Position numbers and translations under genes: made by a program. This document shows, one piece after another, positions 26,583 to 37,818 of a DNA stretch of 64,000 nt. Position 1 is the first letter of the stretch. Each line of letters opens with the position of its first letter. The stretch covers positions 65,128,577-65,192,576 of the forward strand of contig OZ020267.1 in the NCBI GenBank assembly GCA_963971225.1, given 5' to 3'. Below the pieces are notes generated by a model. The model was given only the letters and a program-made list of their open reading frames with translations, did not search any database and was not told where the DNA came from. The DNA is from Melieria omissa. Its lineage: Eukaryota; Arthropoda; Insecta; Diptera; Ulidiidae.

Positions 26583-26694
26583 ATATTATGTATTCCCTTT
26601 GCATTGAGTGCGCTGGTACATAGCCAGCCCGTTTGCCCAGCTTTGAGCCTTAGCCTAACTAAATGTTGAACAGAGTAACGTTAGGCGCAACTAA

Positions 26695-29600
26695 CTAAAT
26701 CATTAGCGCCGAAAACGGATTGTAGCGCATTATCTTCGACAACAATATCCAAAGTACGGACGTTATGGCGCAGAGCACAACGCCACCCCAGCCCAAGTCG
26801 AGGCTCCACGAAGTGAGGAAAATGCGCGCACCCAGTAGTGGTTTCGCCATAATTGCCACGCCGCCGGGTCGCGCCACAATGCCGTCGACGGTGCCGTCGT
26901 AGTCGCTGTCCAGCATAGGTCGTCCCTGCTGTCGCTTGAAGTGTATAATCATGAGTGTAAATAGCGCGAAAAGTGCTGCAAAAAACAGAAAAAGTTGTAC
27001 AAACAAGCAAAGTTGAACGTTAAGAAAGTTGAAATTTGTTTAGGAAATTCTGTGAACTTGACCCACCAGCTAGTAGGTACATGACGCCAGTGATTAGTAT
27101 GGCGCTAATTTGTCGCTGACACACGCCAAACGCGCCCACCAAAGCGGCACTGCCCAGTATTATCAGGCAGACTAGTGAGCAGGAAATTGACAAGTTTTGC
27201 ATTCCTGTAAAAATATTAAAGAGTAAATTTTGAAAATATGGTTGACATGCTAAAGTTGCTTCAACATTTGCAAATGCATAGAAGAAAAGTGAATGAAAGA
27301 AGTTACGAAAAAAGTTAGAAGGTTAGAAAAGTTAGGTTAGGTTAGAAAATTGGGTTCAATTGTGTGTGTGTGTGTGTGTATGTACAAAAGTGAAAGCATC
27401 AGTTTTAAAAAGCATGCAATACTATTTTAAATAAGGCGGTGGGATGACTTAAAATGAGAGTCTAGATATTGTTTTTTATTCTAAAGAAAAGTAAAATACG
27501 CATATTTGTTATTTTCGAAGAAGTTAACTCTCAACAAAAGTTATATTGAAATGCTGCGTAATAAAGCACTCGGACTATTTATGGTAATCTCACAACAGTC
27601 ACATTTTACTGGATTGCTTAATGCTCAATAAATTCGTCTATTATTATATTTGGCACATTCTTCTAACAATACTCATTAGGGACATTTATGCCGTTGCCAA
27701 AGTGTTTTTCATGGGAAATAAATTGAGTTTTTCGTGTGTAGTAATTGTTGTTGCTGTTGTTGTTTTGTGCAATATTACCAATACCACGAATAGCATTGAT
27801 AGCATTCACGTACATATTGCGTGCGCGCCACTTGCTGCCACATTGACCACTCACCACTCCTCTTTTCGCTTTTTATTGCAGACATTTTTTGACGCACGCA
27901 TTCGCATAAATTCGCACACTCGTTACGGTATATATAGCAAATTGCAAAGAGTGGTCTGAAGCGTTAGAAATGGCTGCAAAGAGCGAAAACAAAAACGTCA
28001 GCAACAACAGCAGCAATATTACTGAAAGCGAGACTAAACGCAAGCGTGGACGTCCGAAGGGCAACGGCGGCGCCAGCGGCAGCAGTGCCAGTGCAGCCAA
28101 AGCTGCCGCAATCAAAACGAAAGTAATCAACGGCAAACTTATGAAGCGCGCCGTGGGCGTACCGAGGAAGGTGCTGACCGGCAAGCGTGGCCGACCGCGT
28201 AAGGAATATGTTTGGGTCGAAGTGACCACAACATAAACCAAAGCAACACTTAAGTAACCGTAACAAAATCAAACAAAAACAAATAAAAATTACACAGAAC
28301 GGTTTTTGTAGTAAATTAAACTGACGAACTGTAAATTTCTGCAGCAAGTTTCGAAAATTCAAAACATATTTCATAAAGCAGTATTTTGTATGAGAGAAAA
28401 ATGTAATAAATTTTAAATACGATAATAAAGAACAATTACCACAACGATGAGCGGTTTATAGAAAAAATTATGTATATATTTGTATGTCATGTGATTAAAT
28501 CTCAACTCGTATGTGTTAAGGTTTAGTATTGAATAGCATGTCAGAAACTATAATGTTTTCTAGCATTTCATCTAAAGCCATTTATCGCTGTTCATTTAAT
28601 TGTTAGCTGTCAATGTGACCTAATAAAGTTGTCTATGTAAAAGTTCAACAGATAGGCCAACGCTACAAAAATACGCTAGTGACTAAAAATACATTAAAGT
28701 GCACGTCTGTTTTAACTGTCGGCGAAGAAACCAACCGAAAGCGCAAAACACCCAACGGACAACCGGCAGCAGCAACAGCTTTCGACGCAGTGCCCCCAAA
28801 GGCCATTTTCACATCCGCCTTGCAATTTATACAATTTATGGACATATCCGCTCTCCCCAAGCTGCTTGTTCACTTGCAAATGTGACTGTGACGCTTTGTG
28901 CTGCCTGCGCCGTATTTGCTCGTGATTTTATTTTATTTTTAAAATTTTTATTGCCGCCACAAAATGGTTGCAATTCCAAATGAAACGAAGGGCAAAACGC
29001 AGTGGACCAGTGCAACTGAATGGCAAACTGGTGCCCACAAGCTGGCGTGTTTGATGTAAATATTAAAGCAATTGAACCATGAAAATGTCCTTTACGGCCG
29101 ATGCGCGCCTGCAGACATGGAGGGCAAATGTGGTTTGGGCGCAGTGTCATTGTTTGCCGGCAGATGGGCGGATGTGCGTGTCGATTCGGTTCATTTAATT
29201 GCTAAATCTTAATGCCACAGTTTGCAATACTAGTTTATTTATATATATATTTTTTGCTTTGTACGAACTTTAGTGCGTAATTGCAATTGGACCCACACAT
29301 ATTTTATGTCATTTGAAATTAATCCCCTGAGTAGCTAAACACGGCACTGCTGGACTGCTGATTAAGCTTTTGCAAATGCAAACTCTTAAATTTTTGGCAA
29401 AAGGCCGCATTCATTTATTGGTAATTTGTCTACAGCAATAAGTCTGCGGCTCACCGCCACAAATTACGTCAAGTAGCAATTTGTGTTGGTAATTGAAACT
29501 GGAATTTCAACGCTCTAACAATGCTTATACAGATTTTGGGTAATAAACTTCTAAACTATTGTAAAGTGAGAAGTTTGTCATTTCAAGCTTTCAAACTGCA

Positions 29601-32600
29601 GCTTCGTCCATTCTAACTAAAAGCGCAATGTATGTTTGTGCAGATATAAATATGTAAACAGTAAGCATGCATAATTTATGGCAATTTCTATGAAGTAATT
29701 TTCATATAAGAAATAAGTGCAAGACTGAAGCAGATAAAATATTTGCAGGTACAACCTACGTGAATACGCGCACAAATATCACTGCTGCTACGCCTGAATT
29801 CTTTTAAACTAATAAAATTGTTACTAAAATTGACTGCGCCTACGAGTTATTGCAAGATTCATTACAATCTGGGTTTTTTCTTAAGAACTAAACAAATCGA
29901 TTTCTGGATTGAGCGCACATTTCAGCCAACCATTCAATTGAGGATGCAGAAACAAGATTTCCAAATGCATCTAAACACTCTGGTTGTGGTTTTCATTGCA
30001 GCATAATGTCCGCCGATGAGCAAATGCCCGCCGCAGCCACAGCTACAGCCACAGATGGAGCAGCCGAGAAGACTGCAGCCGCCGTCGACACTGCCATTGT
30101 TGAGCAGGAGCGCTCCGAGAAAATCCTAAAAGCCAAAGAGCTGTACAGCCTAGGGTCCAGAAATTTTCTGGTCAAAAGCTATGCCGAAGCAGCTGATGAG
30201 CTCAGTCAAGTGTGCGCACTCTACGAGGAGTTGTATGGCGAGTTGTCCGATGAGCTGGGCATGCCGTATCTGCTGTGAGTTTTGCGCACTTTTCCGCTGT
30301 GTTTATTGCATTTGTGTTGCAGTATTTAAATTCGATTTTCTGTTTTATTGTAGCTATGCAAAATCTCTTATTGCCTTGGCGCTAGACGAAAACAAAGTCA
30401 TCGATGTGCCCGATGTGGAGGAAATGGAAGACGATGACGATGATGATGATGGCGAAGCGGATGCGGATGGCGCGGAGAGCGAGGGTACTGGTTCAACTAA
30501 AGATAATGGTGCAGCAGCTGCACCATCCAGCTCGTCGAATGGCAACGCCAAATTGTCAGCAATTCCAGAGGCTGCTGACGATGCCAAGAAGTGCGATGAA
30601 GCCGATTCAACCGCTGGCGATGATGTCAGCAGCGCAGCCACAGCGTCTGCTGTAGCGCCGGAAAGCGAAAAGTCGACAGAGCAAACGCAAGTCAGCAGCA
30701 CAGACGACGATGAAGCAAAGCCCAAGAATGGCGCTGCCAATGGCAGCAGCGCATCCACCGCAACCGCAGCAGTGGCTGCACCTGTTGTCGATGGTGAGAA
30801 GCCAAGCACATCGAACGGCAACGATGAGGAGGAAGAAGAAAACGAGGCGGTGAGCATTGCATTGCATTGCAACTTGCACAGCTTGGGCGGAACGAAAGTT
30901 GAATTGTGTATTTGTTGGAGTTGCTCGAATGCAGTCTGTCTGAATTAACTTCCGATTTTCGTAATTCAAAGTTTGTTATCCGCCCACTTGCCAGTTGTTG
31001 CAAGTTTTCATTGTGCTTTTGTTTATTTGCGGATTTCGTTTTCTACTTAGGCGTCCAATCTGCAATTGGCCTGGGAAATCCTTGAGTTGGCTGCCAAGAT
31101 CTTCTCACGTCAAGGTATGGGCGGTCTGCCCAATTTGGCTGAAGTGCAAACCGAATTGGCCAATATTGAATTCGAGAACAACATACCCGATGCAGCACGC
31201 GACGACTACGGTAAGAGCCAATAAATGCAATATGCGCAAAATTGTAGATGTGTGTGTGGCTTTCATTTAACAGAGAAGGCCTTGAAAATCTATGGTGAAT
31301 TGCCCACAAACTATCGTCGCGCCATGGCCGAGATACACTACAAGATCGGCCTGACCTATTTGATGGATCAGCAGAACAAGCAGGGCGCTGAATCGCTGAA
31401 GGCTGCATGCAGTTTGATTGACGGCGAGGTTGAAGAAATCAAAGCCAAGAGTGAGCTCACCGAAAAGGATAAGAACAACATACAGGACATGGAGGAGACA
31501 AAGCAGGAGATTTGGACAAAAATCGCCGAAATCGAGGACACACAGGCACAGGTACTTTGTCACAATAATTGAACATAGATTTTGAAATTTGCCAACTGAA
31601 GAGTATATTTGTTGTCTTGCAGAATATTGCCGAGGTGCGCGCTGCACTGGACAGTTATATAAAACCGATTGCTGCAGACAATGCCGACGGTGCTGGAACC
31701 TCGACATCGTCATCCGGTGCTGGAGCCTCGTCCTCTATCTCATCGTCCACAAAGCCTACCGATATTACACATTTGATTAAACGCAAGAAGCCCGAGGAGC
31801 CCAATTCAGAAGCTGAAGCGGCCGCATCGCCAGCAAAACGTCCTGCACTGTAAGGTTGCACAGCGATGTCATAACGTATGGATTGCATTCCAGTGTTAAC
31901 AAGCAGAAGAAAAACAACATGCGCGGTCGCACACAAGAACACACATACACACACACACACACACAAAACACACGTACACACACACACACAAAACACACGT
32001 ATGCTCTTGCAGGTGACTTCAATAATTTTCTCCTAATACAATTTTTACACTCAAGCGTTGTTACCTCTTGTGCACTACAAACATTTTACGTATTTCTGAA
32101 ACCTATCCGACCTCAATTTGTTCCATGTGAACAGGCTCTTCAATGCTCGCTCTCACTTCTTAATACATATTTGAGCAGCTTGATGTGTTTTCGCAAAAGC
32201 GATATGAAAAGAAGAAAGATGAATGTGCAGTGTTCACTTCTGTCTAGCGTTTTGTTTTTTCCTTTTGAATACCTTCGACTAACTTGAATACATAAGTTGT
32301 TGGTAATAATTTATATTCAGCGCTCCTCAACTGCCGCCCTCATACTTATTGTTTCGCTCCCTTGCTTTTCTTAAGTAATAATTGAATTTATGTGCATATG
32401 TATGTGTATGGATTAAACATATTTGTATAATCCGTTTTGGTACTTGAAAATTCATAAATATTTATATAATAAAAATAAATTTAAAAATAGAACACAACTT
32501 TTTAGGTTGAAAGATGAAATCAGAACAAAGAACTTGAAAAGATGAATCAGAACAAAGGTTTTGGTAGTTGGAAATGTGCGCTCGTTTGGTTGGTTTATTT

Positions 32601-35442
32601 TTAAATATTTTGTCAGAACGGTCTGCAATTTGTTTCGATTTGCTTAGTGATTTTTAGTTCAACATACAATGATGAATAATTTTCCTCTATAAGCATTATA
32701 AAATAAATATTTATTTCGTTAGGCAAAGACTACGCTTTTTGCTAAAACTACTTTCTGAAAAATGCATCACAAACTTGTTTTCACACCTATCGTTTGTCTA
32801 CAACCAACGTTGAAAGAAACGACTATGAATGCTTGCTACAACAAACCCTTTTAAAAAATTATACAAAATACTTATGTGTAAAGGAACTTCGAATTACACT
32901 GGCTCTTGTCTTACGTACTACAGAAAGTGAATTGTTTTAGAGATGAAAAGTTAGTAAGATTACATAGTATGAGAAAACATTCCAATACGTAATTCTACAA
33001 ATTAGTACTGCATGTAGTGTTGCACAGTTGATGTCAAAGCCTATCTAAAGAACTGCTAAAAGTAGTTGATAGAGCTGGCGACTTCTACGACGTTACGACA
33101 TTGGTTAGCAGTAGTGAGAGGAGTTGAGATAGAACACCGATTTGGATCGTTTTGTTGTTTTGCAAGTGTAGTTATAGTAAATAATTTCTGAGACACCTAA
33201 GTTGTACCATACGTACTCAAGTGGGGCTGCAATGTTGTCTGGGACTCACTATGTTGCCAATCGTTACGCTGTTCCTCGCCGCGCGCGTTTTCCATTGAGC
33301 CGGCCAGATAGTTGACGCAGGGCGGTGCGCCGCGCGGAAACTTCGGGTTGCGGCGTAGTTCTTGTAATTCTGGTATGGGCAGATCGATGCACAGCGTCCA
33401 GATGCCGCCATGCATGGGCACCAGAAATACCGTGTCGCGGCGAAATCGATAATCGACTGAAAAATTCAAATCAATTTGGATAATTAAATTAAAAGCAAAT
33501 AAAGAAAAGACAATTTCAATAAATAAGATAACTAAGATAATTCTGGAAAATCGCAGCTCATATTTTAATTGAAAGTCTCACCTTTCTTGTCTGGCTTCAG
33601 CATTGCCACCTTTTCGCCCAGCATCCAATCGAGGTGCAGTCCCGAGCGATTCGTATACCGATCCAGACTGCTTCGATCCCACGTCACATGCTCCCAGTGA
33701 TCAGTCATGATGGCGGCGCACAGCATTGCCGTCGCGCTGGTCGTCATCAGCAGCGTCACGAACAGGAACAACACCGGTGGTGGACCCATGCAACAACTCG
33801 AGCAGCACGCTGTGGCGCCGGTACCACTTGTCCCGTCCATGGCCGAGTTGATTGAGGTGGGCGAGTCGACGGCTGCGCCGTTGCATCCACCCGCTCCACT
33901 GCCGCCCGCGCCCGCCTGCTGCAGTATCTTGGAGCAACTGCTGTTGCGCAACAGAATACTGTTGCTGCGTCTCAGGCTTTCGACAGCGGCCGCTGCGGCT
34001 GCGGTCGTCGCCGCCGTTGGATCCAACTGTAGCGAACTGTGCACAACGGCCGACGGATGCTCATAAATGCTGTTGTGGCGACTGGGCGCAAAGTAGTAGC
34101 AGGTCGTCTGTGTGTGATTGCCGGCCGCGCTGCTGCTGCCGCCACCACCATTGAGGCTGCCACTGCCGCCGTTCTCATTGATGGCGCTCAGGTCCTCATT
34201 GCTCGAGGTGTACACAATCGACTGGGTGAACTGATTCGAGTAGCAGTTCTGTCGGAAGGTCGAACCCGAGAGCGGTGCGTAGTGGCTGCCCTGCTGCTGG
34301 TGGTTCGCTGTCGGTTTGCCGGTGACGTTCGCTTGGACGTAGAGCGCCTCGTAGTCGTAGTGGTGCGGATTGCGGTAGATCACCGGCCACGAGCGCGTCG
34401 TCTTCGAGTTGTGACTGTAGGTGGTGGTGGTGTTGTTGGTGGTGGCAGGCGGAGGAGCGACACCGATGGCTGGCTGTTGGTAAGCGGTCGGTGAGGTAGC
34501 GACGGCAGTGGCGGCGTTGGCTGCTGTGCCAACGGAAGACGCTGCAACTGTTGCACCAACGGGCAGGGCAGCGTCGTCTGTGGGCGTGGTGGACGCTTCG
34601 AGCACTGCGGTGCTGTTCGACCGATGCGTTGAATTTGTGTCGGTGTTTGTTGGTGTGATCGTATGGGCCGTATCGTCCGCCTCGACCAGTGGCGTCAGTT
34701 CAGTGGGCTGACTCTCCTCGCTGACCTGGGCGGTTAAGTGCGCTGCGGTTTCGGTCGTGGGGCTGCTGGTGTGCGGCTGCTGCGTCGCCTGCTGGCGCTG
34801 GAGCACATTTTTCGCTGACGCGCTAATCGTTCTTGCCGCCGTAAGCTTGAGCGGCGCCGGCAGTTGCCTACTGCCGCTATTACTCCCCACCGCTCGGTCC
34901 GGACGCGCGCTGGCCACGTTCGTCGCTATCACAATGGTCGCTGTGGGCACGGCGGTCAGTTCATTGAAGTCCTCCTCTTCCACCAGTGTTGCTCCTGACG
35001 AATAAATGTTGTTAGTGTGCTTACTGAGCAGCGCAAAAGGTTTACTGTTACTACTCAGGCAATGGCTGTTGCTGCCGATGTTGATGTTGTTGTTGTTGCT
35101 GTTGTAGTTGTAGAAGATATTGCTATTTGGCTTCGACTTCGCCTTTGACTTGGTCTTGGATGTCGCTTGCGTTTGCTGTGCGTTGGGTGGTAGTGATTTT
35201 TGTTGTTGTTGTTGTTGCAGTGATAGTGTTGTTGTTGTTGATGCTGATGTTGGTGGCTGTGGTTGTGGTGGAGGTGGTGGTGGTGGCTGGAATTCACAGT
35301 AATGTCCATCGGTTGGCGACGTTATACTAACTTCCGGTACACAGCGGGCGGTCACCTTATAGCGACTGCCGCTGCCGCCGCCACCCTTCGTCCGCACTAG
35401 TCATAAGTCCGTGTCGCGTTTTTTGATTTTGTTGAGGCTCAT
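26695..35442 (-). CDS. Claudin-like (PMP22/Clc-like) four-TM protein, with in-frame TGA near the start
   Basis: Minus-strand exons are 35442-33582, 33456-33250, 27204-27067 and 26975-26695, with GT-AG introns of 125, 6045 and 91 bp. All junctions are phase 1 and consistent. From ATG 35442 there are 13 codons (MSLNKIKKRDTDL), a TGA at 35403-35401 followed by CTAGTG, then the same frame is open to the exon end. The region after the TGA is long and low complexity (Pro, Gln, Thr, Asn, Ala runs). It ends in CCSSCCMGPPP just before TM1 (VLFLFVTLLMTTSATAMLCA). The first extracellular loop has GGIWTLC, fitting the claudin W..W-C signature. TM2 (SCSLVCLIILGSAALVGAF), TM3 (spanning MYLLAALFALFTLMII across the last intron) and TM4 (WGGVVLCAITSVLWILL) follow. 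From the internal ATG at 33840 the product would be 294 residues, a normal size for the family. With readthrough it is 828. The fly gene name is not known to me. Confidence 0.82.
27361..27379. repeat. (TG)n microsatellite
   Basis: Dinucleotide run inside the large intron. Confidence 0.85.
27970..28236 (+). CDS. Small AT-hook (HMGA-like) protein, 88 residues
   Basis: A single-exon frame on the strand opposite its host intron. Two clear AT-hooks are visible: KRKRGRPKGN at residues about 23-32 and GKRGRPRKE at about 70-78, with GVPRKVL between them. Such hooks bind the minor groove of AT-rich DNA, so a nuclear, chromatin-associated role is likely. The middle is Ala/Ser/Gly-rich and the C-terminus is VWVEVTTT. 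The start context GAAATGG follows a pyrimidine-rich TTTTTATTGCAG at about 27881, which may close a 5' UTR intron. AATAAA signals lie at 28282, 28405 and 28424. The exact orthologue is not known to me. Confidence 0.8.
   Translation: MAAKSENKNVSNNSSNITESETKRKRGRPKGNGGASGSSASAAKAAAIKTKVINGKLMKRAVGVPRKVLTGKRGRPRKEYVWVEVTTT
28282..28287 (+). terminator. Putative poly(A) signal of the AT-hook gene
   Basis: AATAAA 46 bp after the stop. Two further hexamers at 28405 and 28424 could serve instead. Confidence 0.45.
30006..31853 (+). CDS. NASP: NASP-like histone chaperone (SHNi-TPR), five coding exons
   Basis: Exons are 30006-30274, 30354-30849, 31051-31210, 31274-31551 and 31623-31853. All junctions are GT-AG and phases sum to 478 codons (477 residues). 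NASP-family proteins escort histone H3-H4 (and H1) in the nucleus. TPR1 is at residues about 35-75 (KAKELYSLGSRNFLVKSYAE). It is followed, across the first intron, by LLYAKSLIALALDENKVIDV. Residues about 105-250 form an acidic and Ser/Ala-rich insert that interrupts TPR2, as in this family. Further TPRs carry LQLAWEILELAAKIFSRQ and EIHYKIGLTYLMDQQNKQ. A coiled, charged stretch and a C-terminal basic patch (IKRKKPEEP, SPAKRPAL) look like nuclear localisation signals. The start follows an acceptor CAG at 30001, so a 5' UTR exon lies upstream. The gene is nested in the claudin-like intron. The Drosophila counterpart is, from memory, CG8223. Confidence 0.93.
31939..31991. repeat. (CA)n microsatellite in the NASP 3' UTR
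   Basis: Interrupted CA repeats shortly after the NASP stop codon. Confidence 0.85.
32468..32473 (+). terminator. Putative poly(A) signal of NASP
   Basis: AATAAA about 615 bp past the stop, the first canonical hexamer I found downstream. Confidence 0.4.
35401..35403 (-). promoter_or_regulatory. Candidate stop-codon readthrough site, TGA-CTA-G
   Basis: Minus strand reads GAC TTA TGA CTA GTG CGG. TGA followed by CTAG is the strongest known leaky-stop context in animals. The frame upstream begins at ATG 35442 (AAGAACATGAGC, A at -3). The same frame downstream has no stop for about 605 codons and no ATG for 519 codons. An alternative is an acceptor at CTAG/TGCGG, but no pyrimidine tract precedes it. 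Confidence 0.55.
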
Positions 35443-37818
35443 GTTCTTGAGTCCTCCTGTCGCTGGTGTCGCGCGTGTTGGAGTTACTGTTTCTGTTGCT
35501 TTTGTTTTTGCTTTCGCTTTTGTCGCGGTAAACGGTCGTTTTGGTGATGGTGCGTAATCTATTTGTATAGTGGCGGCGGTGGTGGTGGGGGTGGTGTGGG
35601 TGGTTTTGGTGGAGAGTGGTGATGTTGTTAATGATGATGGCGGTGACTTAGATACTTGACGGATTTTATTAGGTTTCAAATTAATTTTTTGTGTTTTTCC
35701 CCGGGTGGCACAAACAAATAGCGAATGAAAACTTGCAATGGTCTGTCGGTGTTTGTTTTGTTTTCGGTTACGTGGCAACGCTTAACGAGTGTTACTACAG
35801 TTTCGGTGTTGGGTGCAAAAGCTACAGTTTAGTTGACTGCTAGACAGAGGGGGTGAGTGGGGTGAGTGAGCGTATGTGTGTGTGTGTGTGTGCGTGTGTG
35901 CGTGTGTGTATGTGGCTTATAGCTGTTTGCAATTTGACCAAATGGCGATTTGTATGCGATGTTAGAATAATTAGCGTTTTGATTTGTGTTCAGATAGTAA
36001 ACTCTATCAACTACAGCGTTTTGGGGCATTAGCGTCAAGCTATAAAAGAAGAAGAATTTAAAACAGAAAGAGATAGAAATATTCAGAGTTAGTGTTTACT
36101 AGTAATTACTGATAATTTTCGGCTTAATTGGCTCAACTGCTGGCCGGAGATGATCGATAGGCGAGTGCAAGAGACAAAGCAAGGAGACAGAGCAAAGGTT
36201 GAAAGAGAAAAGGAATTTGGACGAGTGATGCGTGCAAGCAATTAACTATTAACCATAAACATGCTTATATATGTATATATGTGTGGGTGTATGAATGTAT
36301 GTATGTTTGTGCAGATTTGACAAAGCCACTAAAATAGAGATATGACATGTTTTTGTCAAATTACTTTTAGATACATATGTGCATATATATGTACATGCGT
36401 ACATGTTTGTATGTGTTTGAAAATTTGTTAACATCTCATTTTTCATGCAATAAATATACAGAACATGCAATAAATATGCAAATGAAATGGGCATATTTCA
36501 ATATGTCACAAGTTGTGCATAAGTATTTGTGTTTGATGTAGTTAAGTCTGTATGTATGTGAGCCGGTAGTTACGTAGGTGAGCAGATACAACTTTTATAA
36601 AACATATTTCTAAAAACGACTACGAATAAGTTTGCATATAAGTGAAAGCCATAAATTTAGCAATAGAAATTATATGTACATACATATTTATATAGAGAAT
36701 ATGTACGCGATTGTAGTACACAAAAATATAAATGTGTATTAAATCGTCTAAAAATTAAATAGCAAATATTATGCAAAAGATTTAAAACTGAAAAGACATA
36801 AATTTCAAAGGTCAAAGCCAGATTTGCCGTACTTGCGCTTGCATCTTTTTCACCTAACTCACTTCCTTCTGGCGTAAATATTATAATAATGTTAATATAC
36901 CAGTTACTGTCCCATACCCACTCGCAATTCTGCACAAAATATTTGCTTTACAAACGTATACAAATTCTCGAACGAGGGTCTGCAGCTGGCAAAATTAGCT
37001 CCAACTCGAGCAGCTGTCAAGTAGCTCTTTAGGAAACATGACATGAAAGCCAATGCGGTTGGCTGCTGGTCAAATAAAAATTAAACCGCGCGCCACTAAT
37101 TAAATGTTTATTTACTTCGACCAACTTGAAAAGCTGCAAAGTTGACTGTCAATTTGAGTAGTGACGACTTGACATAAAAAAATGTTTCCCACAGAACAGG
37201 AGACCAAACGGCAAGTAACTCACTGCAATACGAAAAGCAACAACAATAAATCATAAATCATATCCTTTGGTCTGAATTAAGTCTCCAAAAACAGATCAAT
37301 CAAAATAAAAATAAACATCAACAATATCGACCAAGAAGAACAGCACTCGAATTCATATTCGACACATGCAGTAACTTTGTGTCCTTTCGAACAGGAATGT
37401 GAAATGTGACTAATGCTTGGAAAATTGATATAGAAAATCACTCACATATTTACATATATGCAATATGAATGCATAAGCGAAATGAATAATAGAACAATTA
37501 ATAAAAGTGCTCACAAGTTTTAATGGAAAATTAATAGAAATATTAGCAAAGTGGTTTTTGATTAATTTTGTTTGCTTTGCTGTAGAACTGCAAATTTTGC
37601 ATATCTAATTTTTATATGAAGGGGTTTTATGAGCTTTTAAGTAATTTGTTTACTAGACAATTATTTTGCAAACATTTTTTTTAGTTTTAATATTTTTAAC
37701 AATTTTTATTTACTATCTTTCTCTGTCTGCTTTGTCTCCGTTTGTCACATTTGGCTGTTGCATATTTTGGTCAAATCCTTGAATTATATTTTTAGCATCA
37801 AGCATTCACCTTTTCAAT
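35443..37818. other. 5' flank of the claudin-like gene
   Basis: On the minus strand the frame leading into ATG 35442 is open back to 35778 but contains no other ATG. It is Thr/Lys-rich and probably 5' UTR. A GT-rich tract lies at 35873-35914, and TATG/TATA-rich low complexity at about 36265-36310. Nothing coding is supported upstream. Confidence 0.45.
35873..35914. repeat. (GT)n microsatellite
   Basis: GT run with a few GC interruptions. Confidence 0.85.

Larger units (their letters stand above)
27205..33249 (-). other. 6-kb intron of the claudin-like gene, hosting two opposite-strand genes
   Basis: The donor is ATA/GTGAGT at 33250/33249 and the acceptor TTTACAG at 27205. Inside, on the plus strand, lie the AT-hook gene and NASP. 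Gene-free parts: 27205-27960 carries a (TG)n tract at 27361-27379 and short GTTAGGTTAGG repeats. 28430-30000 has no coding evidence, though NASP 5' UTR probably ends it. 32474-33249 shows only a small AGATGAA..CAGAACAAAG duplication at 32511-32555. Confidence 0.75.

Noticed and set aside
27320..27360. GTTAGGTTAGG string as a telomere-type repeat
   Set aside because: Only two or three units, and flies do not use TTAGG telomeres.
35443..35778. 112-codon open frame directly before ATG 35442, read as an N-terminal coding extension
   Set aside because: It contains no ATG, begins only at a TTG, and is simple Thr/Lys-rich sequence. A UTR is more likely unless an upstream exon splices in.
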